A stretch of DNA of 64,000 nucleotides from Arthrobacter sp. zg-Y1110 (lineage in GTDB: Bacteria > Actinomycetota > Actinomycetes > Actinomycetales > Micrococcaceae), in contig NZ_CP104272.1 of assembly GCF_025244865.1 (NCBI RefSeq), forward strand, positions 1,736,001 to 1,800,000, given 5' to 3'. Position numbers and translations under genes: made by a program. Position 1 is the stretch's first letter. Each line of letters opens with the position of its first letter. The notes below the pieces were generated by a model. It did no database searches. It saw only the letters and a program-made list of their open reading frames with translations, and had not been told where the DNA came from. Below are positions 17,758 to 25,118 of the stretch, in pieces.

Positions 17758-19638
17758 ATGCGCACGTCAATTGCCACCGTCTGCCTGAGCGGGACGCTCG
17801 AAGAGAAAATGCGCGCCTGCGCCGATGCAGGCTTCGACGGCGTCGAAATCTTCGAACCGGACCTATTGGTGTCGCCGGCCAGCCCGGAGCAGATCCGTGC
17901 CCTGGCGGACACCCTGGGACTGACCCTGGACCTGTATCAGCCGTTCCGCGACTTTGAAGGCGTCGACGCACCCCTGCTGGAAGCCAACCTGGACCGCGCC
18001 CGGGCAAAGTTCGAACTGATGAACCGTCTGGGGATCGGGACCATGCTGTTGTGCAGCAACGTGGGCACGGCGACCATCGACGACGACGCCGCGGCGGCGG
18101 ACCAGCTGCGCCGGCTAGGTGAGCTGGCGGCCGGCTACGGGGTAAAGGTCGCCTACGAAGCACTCGCCTGGGGGCGCTACGTAAATGATTTCGAGCATGC
18201 CCAGCGCATAGTGGACCTGGCCGACCACCCGCAGATCGGCACCTGCCTGGACAGCTTCCACATCCTCTCCCGCGGCTGGGACCCGGCCGCGATCGAGAAA
18301 ATCCCTGCGGAGAAGATCTTCTTCGTCCAGCTCGCGGACGCGCCGGAACTCTCCCTCGATGTCCTCTCCTGGAGCCGGCACTACCGGGTCTTCCCCGGTG
18401 AGGGCGCGTTCGACCTGGTGCGGTTCATGGCCCATCTGGTCCGCAGCGGCTATGACGGGCCGGTCTCCCTGGAGATCTTCAACGACGTCTTCCGGCAGAC
18501 GGCCGAGGACCGCACGGCGGTGGACGCCATGCGGTCCCTTATCTGGCTGGAGGAGCGTACGGCGTCGTACCTCGCACAGCACGACGGCGGCGCGCACTAT
18601 CCGATGTCCCTTGCGACCCTGCCGAGCGTGGCCGAGCCCACCGGATTCAACTTCGCCGAGGTCAAGGCCGGGAACCCGGACACGGTCTCCGCGCTGCTGC
18701 ACCAGCTGGGCTTTACCTTCGCCGGGCGGCACCGGACCAAACCCGTGCAGCTGTGGACGTCCGGCGCGGCGCGGGTGATCATCAACGGGCAGCAGGCCGG
18801 CGGTATGGAACCGGGCATTTCCGCACTCGGGCTGGACGTGCAGGACCCGCAGGCCGCAGCTTCCCGCGCCGTGCAGCTGCGGGCCCGGCAGGTGAGCCGG
18901 CGCAGCCAGGCGGACGAGCAGGTGCTCCAGGCCGTGTTTGCCCCGGATTCCACGGAGGTGTTCCTCTGCGAAGCCACCGCCGACGGCACTGCCGCGTGGG
19001 CGGACGAGTTCGGACCCGCGGGGAACCCCGACCCTCGGGAAACCGCCGGGCAGCCGGCGCAGCCGCTGATTTCGGCCATTGACCACATCAACCTGTCCCA
19101 GCCCTGGCAGCACTTCGACGAAGCGGTGCTCTTCTACGAGTCCACGCTTTCCCTGACCCCTATCGCCTCGCAGGAGGTCCCCAGCCCCATGGGCCTGGTC
19201 CGCAGCCAGGTGATGCGCAGCGCCGACGGCGGGGTGCGGCTGGCGCTGAACATTGCCCCGTTGGTCGTGGAATCCGGGCCCGGCGGGGCAGAGTATCCCC
19301 AGCACGTCGCCTTCACTTCCACCGATCTGGTTGCCACGGCCCGTCAGGCCGCCGAAAGGGGACTGCGGTTCCTGCCCGTGCCGGCCAATTACTATGAGGA
19401 CCTGGCGGCCCGGTTCCGGCTTGATCCGGGTTTCCTCGCCGAACTCCAGGACCTGAACCTGCTCTACGACCGCGACGGCGACGGCGAATTCCTGCACTTC
19501 TATACGGGCACCGTGGGCAACGTGTTCTTCGAAGTGGTGGAGCGGCGGGGCGGGTACGAAGGTTACGGTGCACCCAATGCACCCGTTCGGCTGGCCGCCC
19601 AGTACCTGGCTTCCCGCGGGGAACCGAAAGCGCGTTAA
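17758..19638 (+). CDS. qsuB: 3-dehydroshikimate dehydratase (QsuB-type, two domains)
   Basis: Converts 3-dehydroshikimate to protocatechuate, feeding the beta-ketoadipate pathway. The N-terminal AP-endonuclease/isomerase-type TIM barrel (residues 1-280) carries the metal ligands Glu in YEALAWG, Asp in LDSFHI, Gln in VQLADAP and Glu in LEIFND. The C-terminal half (about 350-626) is a hydroxyphenylpyruvate dioxygenase-like VOC domain with an H-H-E ligand set (DHINL, QHVAF, FFEVVE), as in Corynebacterium QsuB. Length 626 is usual for this fusion. Clustered with dehydrogenase, transporter and regulator. No 3-dehydroquinase lies nearby, so quinate use would need one from elsewhere. Confidence 0.9.
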   Translation: MRTSIATVCLSGTLEEKMRACADAGFDGVEIFEPDLLVSPASPEQIRALADTLGLTLDLYQPFRDFEGVDAPLLEANLDRARAKFELMNRLGIGTMLLCSNVGTATIDDDAAAADQLRRLGELAAGYGVKVAYEALAWGRYVNDFEHAQRIVDLADHPQIGTCLDSFHILSRGWDPAAIEKIPAEKIFFVQLADAPELSLDVLSWSRHYRVFPGEGAFDLVRFMAHLVRSGYDGPVSLEIFNDVFRQTAEDRTAVDAMRSLIWLEERTASYLAQHDGGAHYPMSLATLPSVAEPTGFNFAEVKAGNPDTVSALLHQLGFTFAGRHRTKPVQLWTSGAARVIINGQQAGGMEPGISALGLDVQDPQAAASRAVQLRARQVSRRSQADEQVLQAVFAPDSTEVFLCEATADGTAAWADEFGPAGNPDPRETAGQPAQPLISAIDHINLSQPWQHFDEAVLFYESTLSLTPIASQEVPSPMGLVRSQVMRSADGGVRLALNIAPLVVESGPGGAEYPQHVAFTSTDLVATARQAAERGLRFLPVPANYYEDLAARFRLDPGFLAELQDLNLLYDRDGDGEFLHFYTGTVGNVFFEVVERRGGYEGYGAPNAPVRLAAQYLASRGEPKAR

Positions 19639-20394
19639 GTGGAGGGCACAGACGGCTATTACGTGAAATCGGTGGAGAAGGCCTTCGCCGTGCTGGGCGC
19701 CTTCACGCTGAACGTGCCCGAACACACGGGCAGTTCCGCAGCCGCGGCAGCAGGCATCAGCCGTGCTGCGTCGCGCCGGTTCCTCCTCACCCTCCGGGAC
19801 CTCGGCTACCTGGGCTTTGACGGAACCACTTTCCGCCTGGCGCCGAAGACCCTGGACATCGGGTCCTCGTTTCTGGCCCATCTTTCCCTGCCGCACGCCG
19901 CCGAGCCGCACCTGAAGCAGCTCTCCGTTGACCTGGGCGAGACTACGTCGCTCTGCATCCTGGACGGGACCGATGTTGTCTATGTTTCGCGGATCACTTC
20001 CCCCCGGCTGGTGCGGGTGGCCGTCAACGTCGGGACCCGGTTCCCGGCCTGGGCCACTTCGATGGGCAGGGTGCTGCTGGCGTCCCTGCCCGAGGCGGAG
20101 CAGGAAGCCTATTTCAGCACCGTGGAACTGATGCCTTACACCGCGCGCACCGTCCGCACCATCCAGGAGCTGAGGGCGTCCGTTCGGGAGACCGGCGAGA
20201 GGGGCTGGTCACGGGTGGCTGATGAGTTGGAGGACGGCCTGCGGGGCGTGGCTGTTCCGGTCCGCAGCGGCGACGGCACAGTGGTCGCGGCCGCCAACGT
20301 GTCGCTGCACCTGCACAGTTGGGAACGCGCGGAGGAGACCGTACTTCCGCCACTGCGCGCCGCCGCAGACCGGATAGGCCGGGACCTGGGCTAG
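19639..20394 (+). CDS. IclR-family transcriptional regulator (PcaR/PobR-like)
   Basis: A 251-residue regulator with an N-terminal winged helix (residues 8-70, AAGISRAASRRFLLTL as recognition helix) and an IclR effector domain (residues 85-250, with RFPAWATSMGRVLLA). It resembles the IclR branch that controls aromatic-acid catabolism, so it probably senses a pathway intermediate and controls the shikimate/quinate genes. GTG at 19639 directly follows the TAA of qsuB, so translation is likely coupled. Its TAG stop shares CTAG with the convergent glutaminase gene. Confidence 0.9.
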   Translation: MEGTDGYYVKSVEKAFAVLGAFTLNVPEHTGSSAAAAAGISRAASRRFLLTLRDLGYLGFDGTTFRLAPKTLDIGSSFLAHLSLPHAAEPHLKQLSVDLGETTSLCILDGTDVVYVSRITSPRLVRVAVNVGTRFPAWATSMGRVLLASLPEAEQEAYFSTVELMPYTARTVRTIQELRASVRETGERGWSRVADELEDGLRGVAVPVRSGDGTVVAAANVSLHLHSWERAEETVLPPLRAAADRIGRDLG

Positions 20395-21341
20395 TCGCTG
20401 TACTCGGTGGCCTTGTAGATACTCAGGCCCAGCGCCGCGGCAACCTGGGCCACCGCACGCTGTGCCTTGACGCTGTTGCCCACCTCGTCCAGCGGCGGCG
20501 CAAACCCCGCAATCGCCAGTTTGCCGGGCATGATGGCCAGGATGCCCCCGCCCACGCCGGACTTTCCCGGCAGTCCCACGCGGTAGGCCCAGTCACCGGA
20601 GGCGGTATACATCCCTTCCATGGTCATCTCGGCCAGCATGGCCGGGATGTTGGCAGCCTGCACCACCCGGTCCCCGCTCAAGGGGTTGATTCCCTTGTTG
20701 GCGATGGTGGCTCCCATGGCCGCCAGGTCACGGGCGGTGACGAGGGTGGAGCACTGCCGGGTATACACATCACACGCTTCCATCGGATCCGAATACATGG
20801 TGCCGCCCGAGTACAGCAGCCAGGCAATCGCCCGGTTATGGAAGTTGGTGGACTGCTCGGAGTTATTCACCTCGTCACTCAGCGTGATTCTCCGGCCGGC
20901 AAATGCGCTCTGGACCTGCAGGATCGCCTCCCACCGATCCTCGGCGTTGTCGCCGGGAATCAGGGAAACCGTGGACATGGCCCCGGCATTGACCAAGGGC
21001 GAAACCGGTGTGTCACCGTGCAGGACGACGGAAATCACCGAGTTGAACGGCTCCCCGGTAGGATCCGCACCGACCTTTTCCTGGAAGGTTTCCAGCCCCA
21101 CCTTCTCCATGGCCCACGCCATGGAGAACACCTTGGAAATGGATTCCAGGGCGAATTCGAAGCCTGTGTCACCGGCTTCGAACAACGCTCCGTCCGCGGT
21201 CATCACGCAAACCCCGAAGAGGTCCGGGTTCACGGACGCCAGGTACGGGATGTAGCTGGCGTTCCTGCCCCCGGAGTCGTTTCGGTGGTCTGCGTACGCC
21301 GTCCGGACCGCCGATTCAATTGCGGCGTCATCGAGTGTCAT
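20391..21341 (-). CDS. glsA: Glutaminase (beta-lactamase-like fold)
   Basis: Hydrolyses glutamine to glutamate and ammonia. The 316-residue protein has the serine nucleophile in S67-x-x-K70 (ESISKVF), the NAGAM loop, TNFHNRAIAW and the C-terminal GVGGGILA typical of the family. The start overlaps the stop of gadC by 4 bp (ATGA), so it is translationally coupled and lies last in gadB-gadC-glsA. In enteric bacteria a glutaminase (YbaS) works with GadC to consume protons through ammonia release. The same division of labour is likely here. Confidence 0.94.
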   Translation of the reverse strand: MTLDDAAIESAVRTAYADHRNDSGGRNASYIPYLASVNPDLFGVCVMTADGALFEAGDTGFEFALESISKVFSMAWAMEKVGLETFQEKVGADPTGEPFNSVISVVLHGDTPVSPLVNAGAMSTVSLIPGDNAEDRWEAILQVQSAFAGRRITLSDEVNNSEQSTNFHNRAIAWLLYSGGTMYSDPMEACDVYTRQCSTLVTARDLAAMGATIANKGINPLSGDRVVQAANIPAMLAEMTMEGMYTASGDWAYRVGLPGKSGVGGGILAIMPGKLAIAGFAPPLDEVGNSVKAQRAVAQVAAALGLSIYKATEYSD

Positions 21342-22966
21342 ACCGCCGAGCTCCCGCCGTGCCTGCTGCCGTCGTCGTGCGAGAACATCACCGGCGAACC
21401 GGAGGATTCCGCTTCCCTGGTCAACTGTTGGGTGGAAACACTGGACTCCGAGACCGTCCCGGGATGGGAATGCTCAATCTGCCACGTGAACGGAACGAAT
21501 TCGCTGGTCCGGTCCCGCCAGTGCGGCTTGCGGAAGGCATAAATAAGGAACGGCAGGATGACCATCACCACAGCCCCGCCCACGAGGATGCCCACGTAGA
21601 CTTCCGGGGATCCTACGGAAATCTGGTCCGGCGGGATGAAGCTGAAGGCGAAAGCCATCAGTGAACCGAGGAAACCCACGCCGCCGATAATCCACATGCC
21701 GACGTCGCCTCCGGGCACCCGGTAGGGACGCGGACGGTTCGGCTGGCTGTAGCGCAGGTAGATCGCGGCAGCGAACATCAGCATGTACATGATGAGGTAC
21801 AGGATCACCGTCAGCTGGCTCAGGATCTGGTAGGCGGCCTGAACCGAGGGCAGCACTACGTAGGTCAGTCCCAGGCCGGTGACCATAAAGGCCTGGAAAA
21901 ACAGGATGTGGGTGCCCATTCCATTCTTGTTGGTGTGCTGCCAGAAGCGGGGGAGGTAGCCTGCCTTCGCCACGGCAAGCATGCCCGTTGACGGACCTGC
22001 CACCCAGGTCACTACGCCGGCGAGCACGCCGATCAGCAGCATAAACGCGACTATGGGTCCAGCCCAGCCAATGCCGGCCCATTCAAACATGTCGTTGTAG
22101 GAGGTCAACAGGCTCTGGGTGAGGTTGATATCGGCCTGGGGCACCACGAACGCGATGGCCAGGGTTCCCAGCACGAAGATGATGACGGTCCCTGCCGCCG
22201 CGGTCAGCACGGCGATCGGGTAGTCGCGGGTGGGGTTCTTGACCTCTTTGACGTGGATCGCGTTCATTTCCATGCCGGCGTAGAAAAGGAAAATCGACGC
22301 CGCGAGCACCACGTTGGAGAAGTTGCCGAAGTCGGGAATGAGTTCGCCCCAGCCCAGCTGGATCTGCGGGGTGTTGCCGGCAAAGAAATAGGAGAAGCCA
22401 AGGACGATCAAGATGGCCGCCGGAATGATGGTTCCGATGATGCCGCCCCACTGGCTCACCCGGGAGAAGGCTTTTGCACCGCGGAAGGCAATGAACGTGG
22501 CCAGCCAATAGACCACGAGGACCACTGCGAGGACGAAGAGCTTGTTTCCTGCGAGTTGCGCGTCAAGGTTCTGGTTGTCCCCGGTGTAGGCCAGTGACAC
22601 AGCACCGAACGTCAGCACGGTGGGGAACCAGATGGTCACCTCGATGAAGAGCATGAACATGGCCAGGAAGGCCCACCGCGGTCCGAAGGCCTCGCCGACC
22701 CATCGGAAGACGCCGCCCGTCTCCGGCCATCCAGTGGCCAGCTCCGCGGCCACGAGGGAGACCGGAATCAGGAAGACGACGGCGGCCAGGACATAGTAGA
22801 AAATCGAGCTCAGGCCGTACTCGGCCTCCGACGGAAGCCCGCGGAGGCTGACCACGGCCACAATGTTCATCACCGCCAGGGCGCCGATGGTGATCTGGGC
22901 ACTCTGCTTCGATTTCGCCCGCTGCTGATCCGCTGCGGGGGAATTTGCTGCCTTCGAATCGCTCAT
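21338..22966 (-). CDS. gadC: Glutamate/GABA antiporter (APC family)
   Basis: A 542-residue amino-acid antiporter with about 12 membrane helices. Signatures are MNIVAVVSLRGLPSEAEYG in helix 1, AELATGWPETGGVFRWV, a mid-protein FYAGMEMNAIHVKEV and a long polar C-terminal tail. GadC-type proteins exchange external glutamate (or glutamine) for internal GABA, and the C-tail acts as a pH-gated plug. The tail here is about 50 residues but not obviously similar. It lies 17 bp after gadB with GAGGAGG as ribosome site and overlaps glsA. Substrate assignment rests on family resemblance plus the gad context. Confidence 0.9.
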   Translation of the reverse strand: MSDSKAANSPAADQQRAKSKQSAQITIGALAVMNIVAVVSLRGLPSEAEYGLSSIFYYVLAAVVFLIPVSLVAAELATGWPETGGVFRWVGEAFGPRWAFLAMFMLFIEVTIWFPTVLTFGAVSLAYTGDNQNLDAQLAGNKLFVLAVVLVVYWLATFIAFRGAKAFSRVSQWGGIIGTIIPAAILIVLGFSYFFAGNTPQIQLGWGELIPDFGNFSNVVLAASIFLFYAGMEMNAIHVKEVKNPTRDYPIAVLTAAAGTVIIFVLGTLAIAFVVPQADINLTQSLLTSYNDMFEWAGIGWAGPIVAFMLLIGVLAGVVTWVAGPSTGMLAVAKAGYLPRFWQHTNKNGMGTHILFFQAFMVTGLGLTYVVLPSVQAAYQILSQLTVILYLIMYMLMFAAAIYLRYSQPNRPRPYRVPGGDVGMWIIGGVGFLGSLMAFAFSFIPPDQISVGSPEVYVGILVGGAVVMVILPFLIYAFRKPHWRDRTSEFVPFTWQIEHSHPGTVSESSVSTQQLTREAESSGSPVMFSHDDGSRHGGSSAV

Positions 22967-22983
22967 TTAGGCCACCTCCTCGA

Positions 22984-24363
22984 CTAGTGATGGAATCCGG
23001 GATGCTCCGCCTCACGAGGCATCGGGGCACTCAGCTGATCCAGGTACGTGGTTTCCCGTCGGATATCCGCCAGCAGTTTCTCTGCCAGGTCCATGCTCAG
23101 CCCGTTGCGGACCACAATCCGTTCCACCGTCAGGTTCGAGAGGTTGTCCGGCAGGGGATAGGCGGGCACGAGCCACCCCCTGGTGCGGAGCCGCTCGGCC
23201 AGGTCGTACAGGTTCCACTTGTCCGTGTATCCATCTTTCAGCCGCCAGGCGAACACTGGGATGTCGGAGCCGTCGTTCCACAGTTCGAAGGGGCCCAGCT
23301 CAGCGATCGCGCCGGACAGGTGCAGCGCAACGTCCTGCGAGGCCTGCTGGATCCGTGCATAGCCGTCGCGGCCCAGGCGCAGGAACAAGTAAAACTGCAG
23401 GACCACCTGTGCACCGGGGCGCGAGAAGTTCAGGGCAAAGGTCGGCATATCGCCGCCGAGGTAGCTCACGTAGAAAATCAGGTCCTCCGGAAGCCACTGC
23501 CGTTCCCGCCAGACCACCCAGCCGAGCCCCGGGTAGACCAGGCCGTATTTATGGCCGGAAGTGCTGATCGAGTGGACCCGCTCCAGCCGGAAGTCCCACT
23601 CCAGGTCCTGTTGGATGAACGGCGCGATCATGGCGCCGGACGCCCCGTCCACGTGGATGGGGATGTCGAGGCCGGTGGAAGCCTGGATCTCGTCCAGCTT
23701 GGCCGCGATCTGCTTTACCGGCTCATACATGCCGGTGTAGGTCACGCCCATGATGGCGACGACGCCGATGGTGTTTTCATCGACGTAGTTCTCCAACTCG
23801 AAGCCGTCCAGGCATTTGTGCTCTTCACTGATGGGCACCAGCCGCGGCTCGACGTCGAAGTAGTTGCAGAACTTCTCCCAGCACACCTGGACCGCGGAAC
23901 TCATCACCAGGTTCGGCTTATCAGTAGGCTTTCCCTCGCTGCGGCGCCGATGCTGCCAAAGCCGTTTGAATGCCAATCCGCCCAGCATGCAGGCTTCGGA
24001 GGAACCGACCGTCGAGGTGCCGATGGAGTTCTCCGGGGAGGGGGAATGCCACAGATCGGCGAGGATCCGCCAGCAGTTCTGCTCAATCTGCGCAGTCTGC
24101 GGGTATTCGTCCTTGTCGATCATGTTCTTGTCGAACGTCTCGCTGTAGAGCCGGTTCGCGTGGTCGTCCATCCAGGTGCTGACAAACGTCGCCAGGTTCA
24201 GGCGTGCGTTGCCGTCCAGCATGGTTTCGTCATGGACAATCTGGTATGCCGTTTCCGGCAGCATTTCACCATCATTCAGGCGGAATTTCGGAGCGGCAGT
24301 CTCCTCGCCCGGCCGGGCAAAAAGCGGATTGACGGAAAGCGAATCAGGATTTTGCTGCGCCAT
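22984..24363 (-). CDS. gadB: Glutamate decarboxylase
   Basis: PLP enzyme that decarboxylates glutamate to GABA and uses one proton. Length 459, close to E. coli GadB (466). PLP-binding Lys272 lies in TSGHKYG, the substrate loop is IGTSTVGSSEA, and IHVDGASGAM supplies the Asp that contacts the pyridine nitrogen. ATG at 24363 with GAGAGG upstream. First gene of gadB-gadC-glsA. A perfect inverted repeat lies in the 312-bp gap before the divergent Hsp20 gene and may belong to its regulation. Confidence 0.96.
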   Translation of the reverse strand: MAQQNPDSLSVNPLFARPGEETAAPKFRLNDGEMLPETAYQIVHDETMLDGNARLNLATFVSTWMDDHANRLYSETFDKNMIDKDEYPQTAQIEQNCWRILADLWHSPSPENSIGTSTVGSSEACMLGGLAFKRLWQHRRRSEGKPTDKPNLVMSSAVQVCWEKFCNYFDVEPRLVPISEEHKCLDGFELENYVDENTIGVVAIMGVTYTGMYEPVKQIAAKLDEIQASTGLDIPIHVDGASGAMIAPFIQQDLEWDFRLERVHSISTSGHKYGLVYPGLGWVVWRERQWLPEDLIFYVSYLGGDMPTFALNFSRPGAQVVLQFYLFLRLGRDGYARIQQASQDVALHLSGAIAELGPFELWNDGSDIPVFAWRLKDGYTDKWNLYDLAERLRTRGWLVPAYPLPDNLSNLTVERIVVRNGLSMDLAEKLLADIRRETTYLDQLSAPMPREAEHPGFHH

Positions 24364-24437
24364 TTTGGAAGCCTCTCATCGACAGTATGACAACCGGCAT
24401 CAGGCCGTAGTGAACGGCGGTGGGTCCCCCCAGGGCT

Positions 24438-24461
24438 GCGCGTAGAAAAAACTCTACGCGC
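24438..24461. repeat. 9-bp inverted repeat between gadB and hsp20
   Basis: GCGCGTAGA, loop AAAAAC, TCTACGCGC, in the 312-bp divergent gap 24364-24675. It could be an operator or a leader hairpin. A possible forward -10 (TAGGGT, 24478-24483) lies just beyond it. It is not a CIRCE or HAIR element. The rest of the gap shows no gene. Confidence 0.55.
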
Positions 24462-24675
24462 GGCAAAAATCCATTGCTAGGGTGCGGATGCCGGGCGCCG
24501 GGATTACTGGCAAAACGGCGGGAAACCCTGTCCCCGGGCCGGGATTTGCCGGTTTTCCGTTGAGGGCCGGCCCGTGCCGGACGTACCCTTGCCGGACCGT
24601 TCATTCCGCCCGGCGCCCCGGCAGCTCCAATTAGCTCCAACGCCGCCGTACCGGGCAACAGAGAAGGAGATTTCC

Positions 24676-25086
24676 ATGGCTTCCCTTGCACGCCGCGAAC
24701 GTTTCGAACTGCCGGACCAGGTCCGCAAGTTCTTCGAGGGGGACTGGGAGGTCCCTGCCTTCCCCGTCGAGGAATACCAGGACGGCTCGGCCATGGTGAT
24801 CCGGGCCGAACTGCCCAACATCAATCCGGAACAGGACCTGGACGTCACGGTGAGCGACGGGGTCCTGCACATCAAGGGGGAACGGAAGGAAAAAACGGAG
24901 CACAAGGGACGGCACGGCTACCGTTCCGAGTTCCGTTACGGGTCATTCACCCGGGAAATAGCGCTGCCGTCCGGAGCCAGCCAGGACAACGTCACGGCTA
25001 CCTACAACGACGGCGTGCTGGAGGTGCGTGTGCCGGTCCCCGAGGTTGGACCATCGTCAACCAAGGTTCCCATCTCGCGGGGCTAG
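24676..25086 (+). CDS. Hsp20/alpha-crystallin small heat-shock protein
   Basis: ATP-independent holdase chaperone that binds unfolding proteins. The 136-residue protein has a short N-terminus, an alpha-crystallin domain (about residues 38-130) with VIRAELPNINPEQDLDVTV, and the conserved A-x-x-NGVLEV-type strand, here YNDGVLEVRVP. The C-terminal VPI matches the IxI-like anchoring motif. ATG at 24676 has AAGGAGA at ideal spacing. Divergent from the gad operon, so stress co-expression is plausible. The MFS gene follows after 32 bp. Confidence 0.93.
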   Translation: MASLARRERFELPDQVRKFFEGDWEVPAFPVEEYQDGSAMVIRAELPNINPEQDLDVTVSDGVLHIKGERKEKTEHKGRHGYRSEFRYGSFTREIALPSGASQDNVTATYNDGVLEVRVPVPEVGPSSTKVPISRG

Positions 25087-25118
25087 GGCGGCCGCCGAGC
25101 TGAAGCCGAAGGAGCCGC

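Noticed and set aside
24364..24675. CIRCE or HAIR heat-shock element before hsp20
   Set aside because: Neither consensus is present; only the unrelated inverted repeat.
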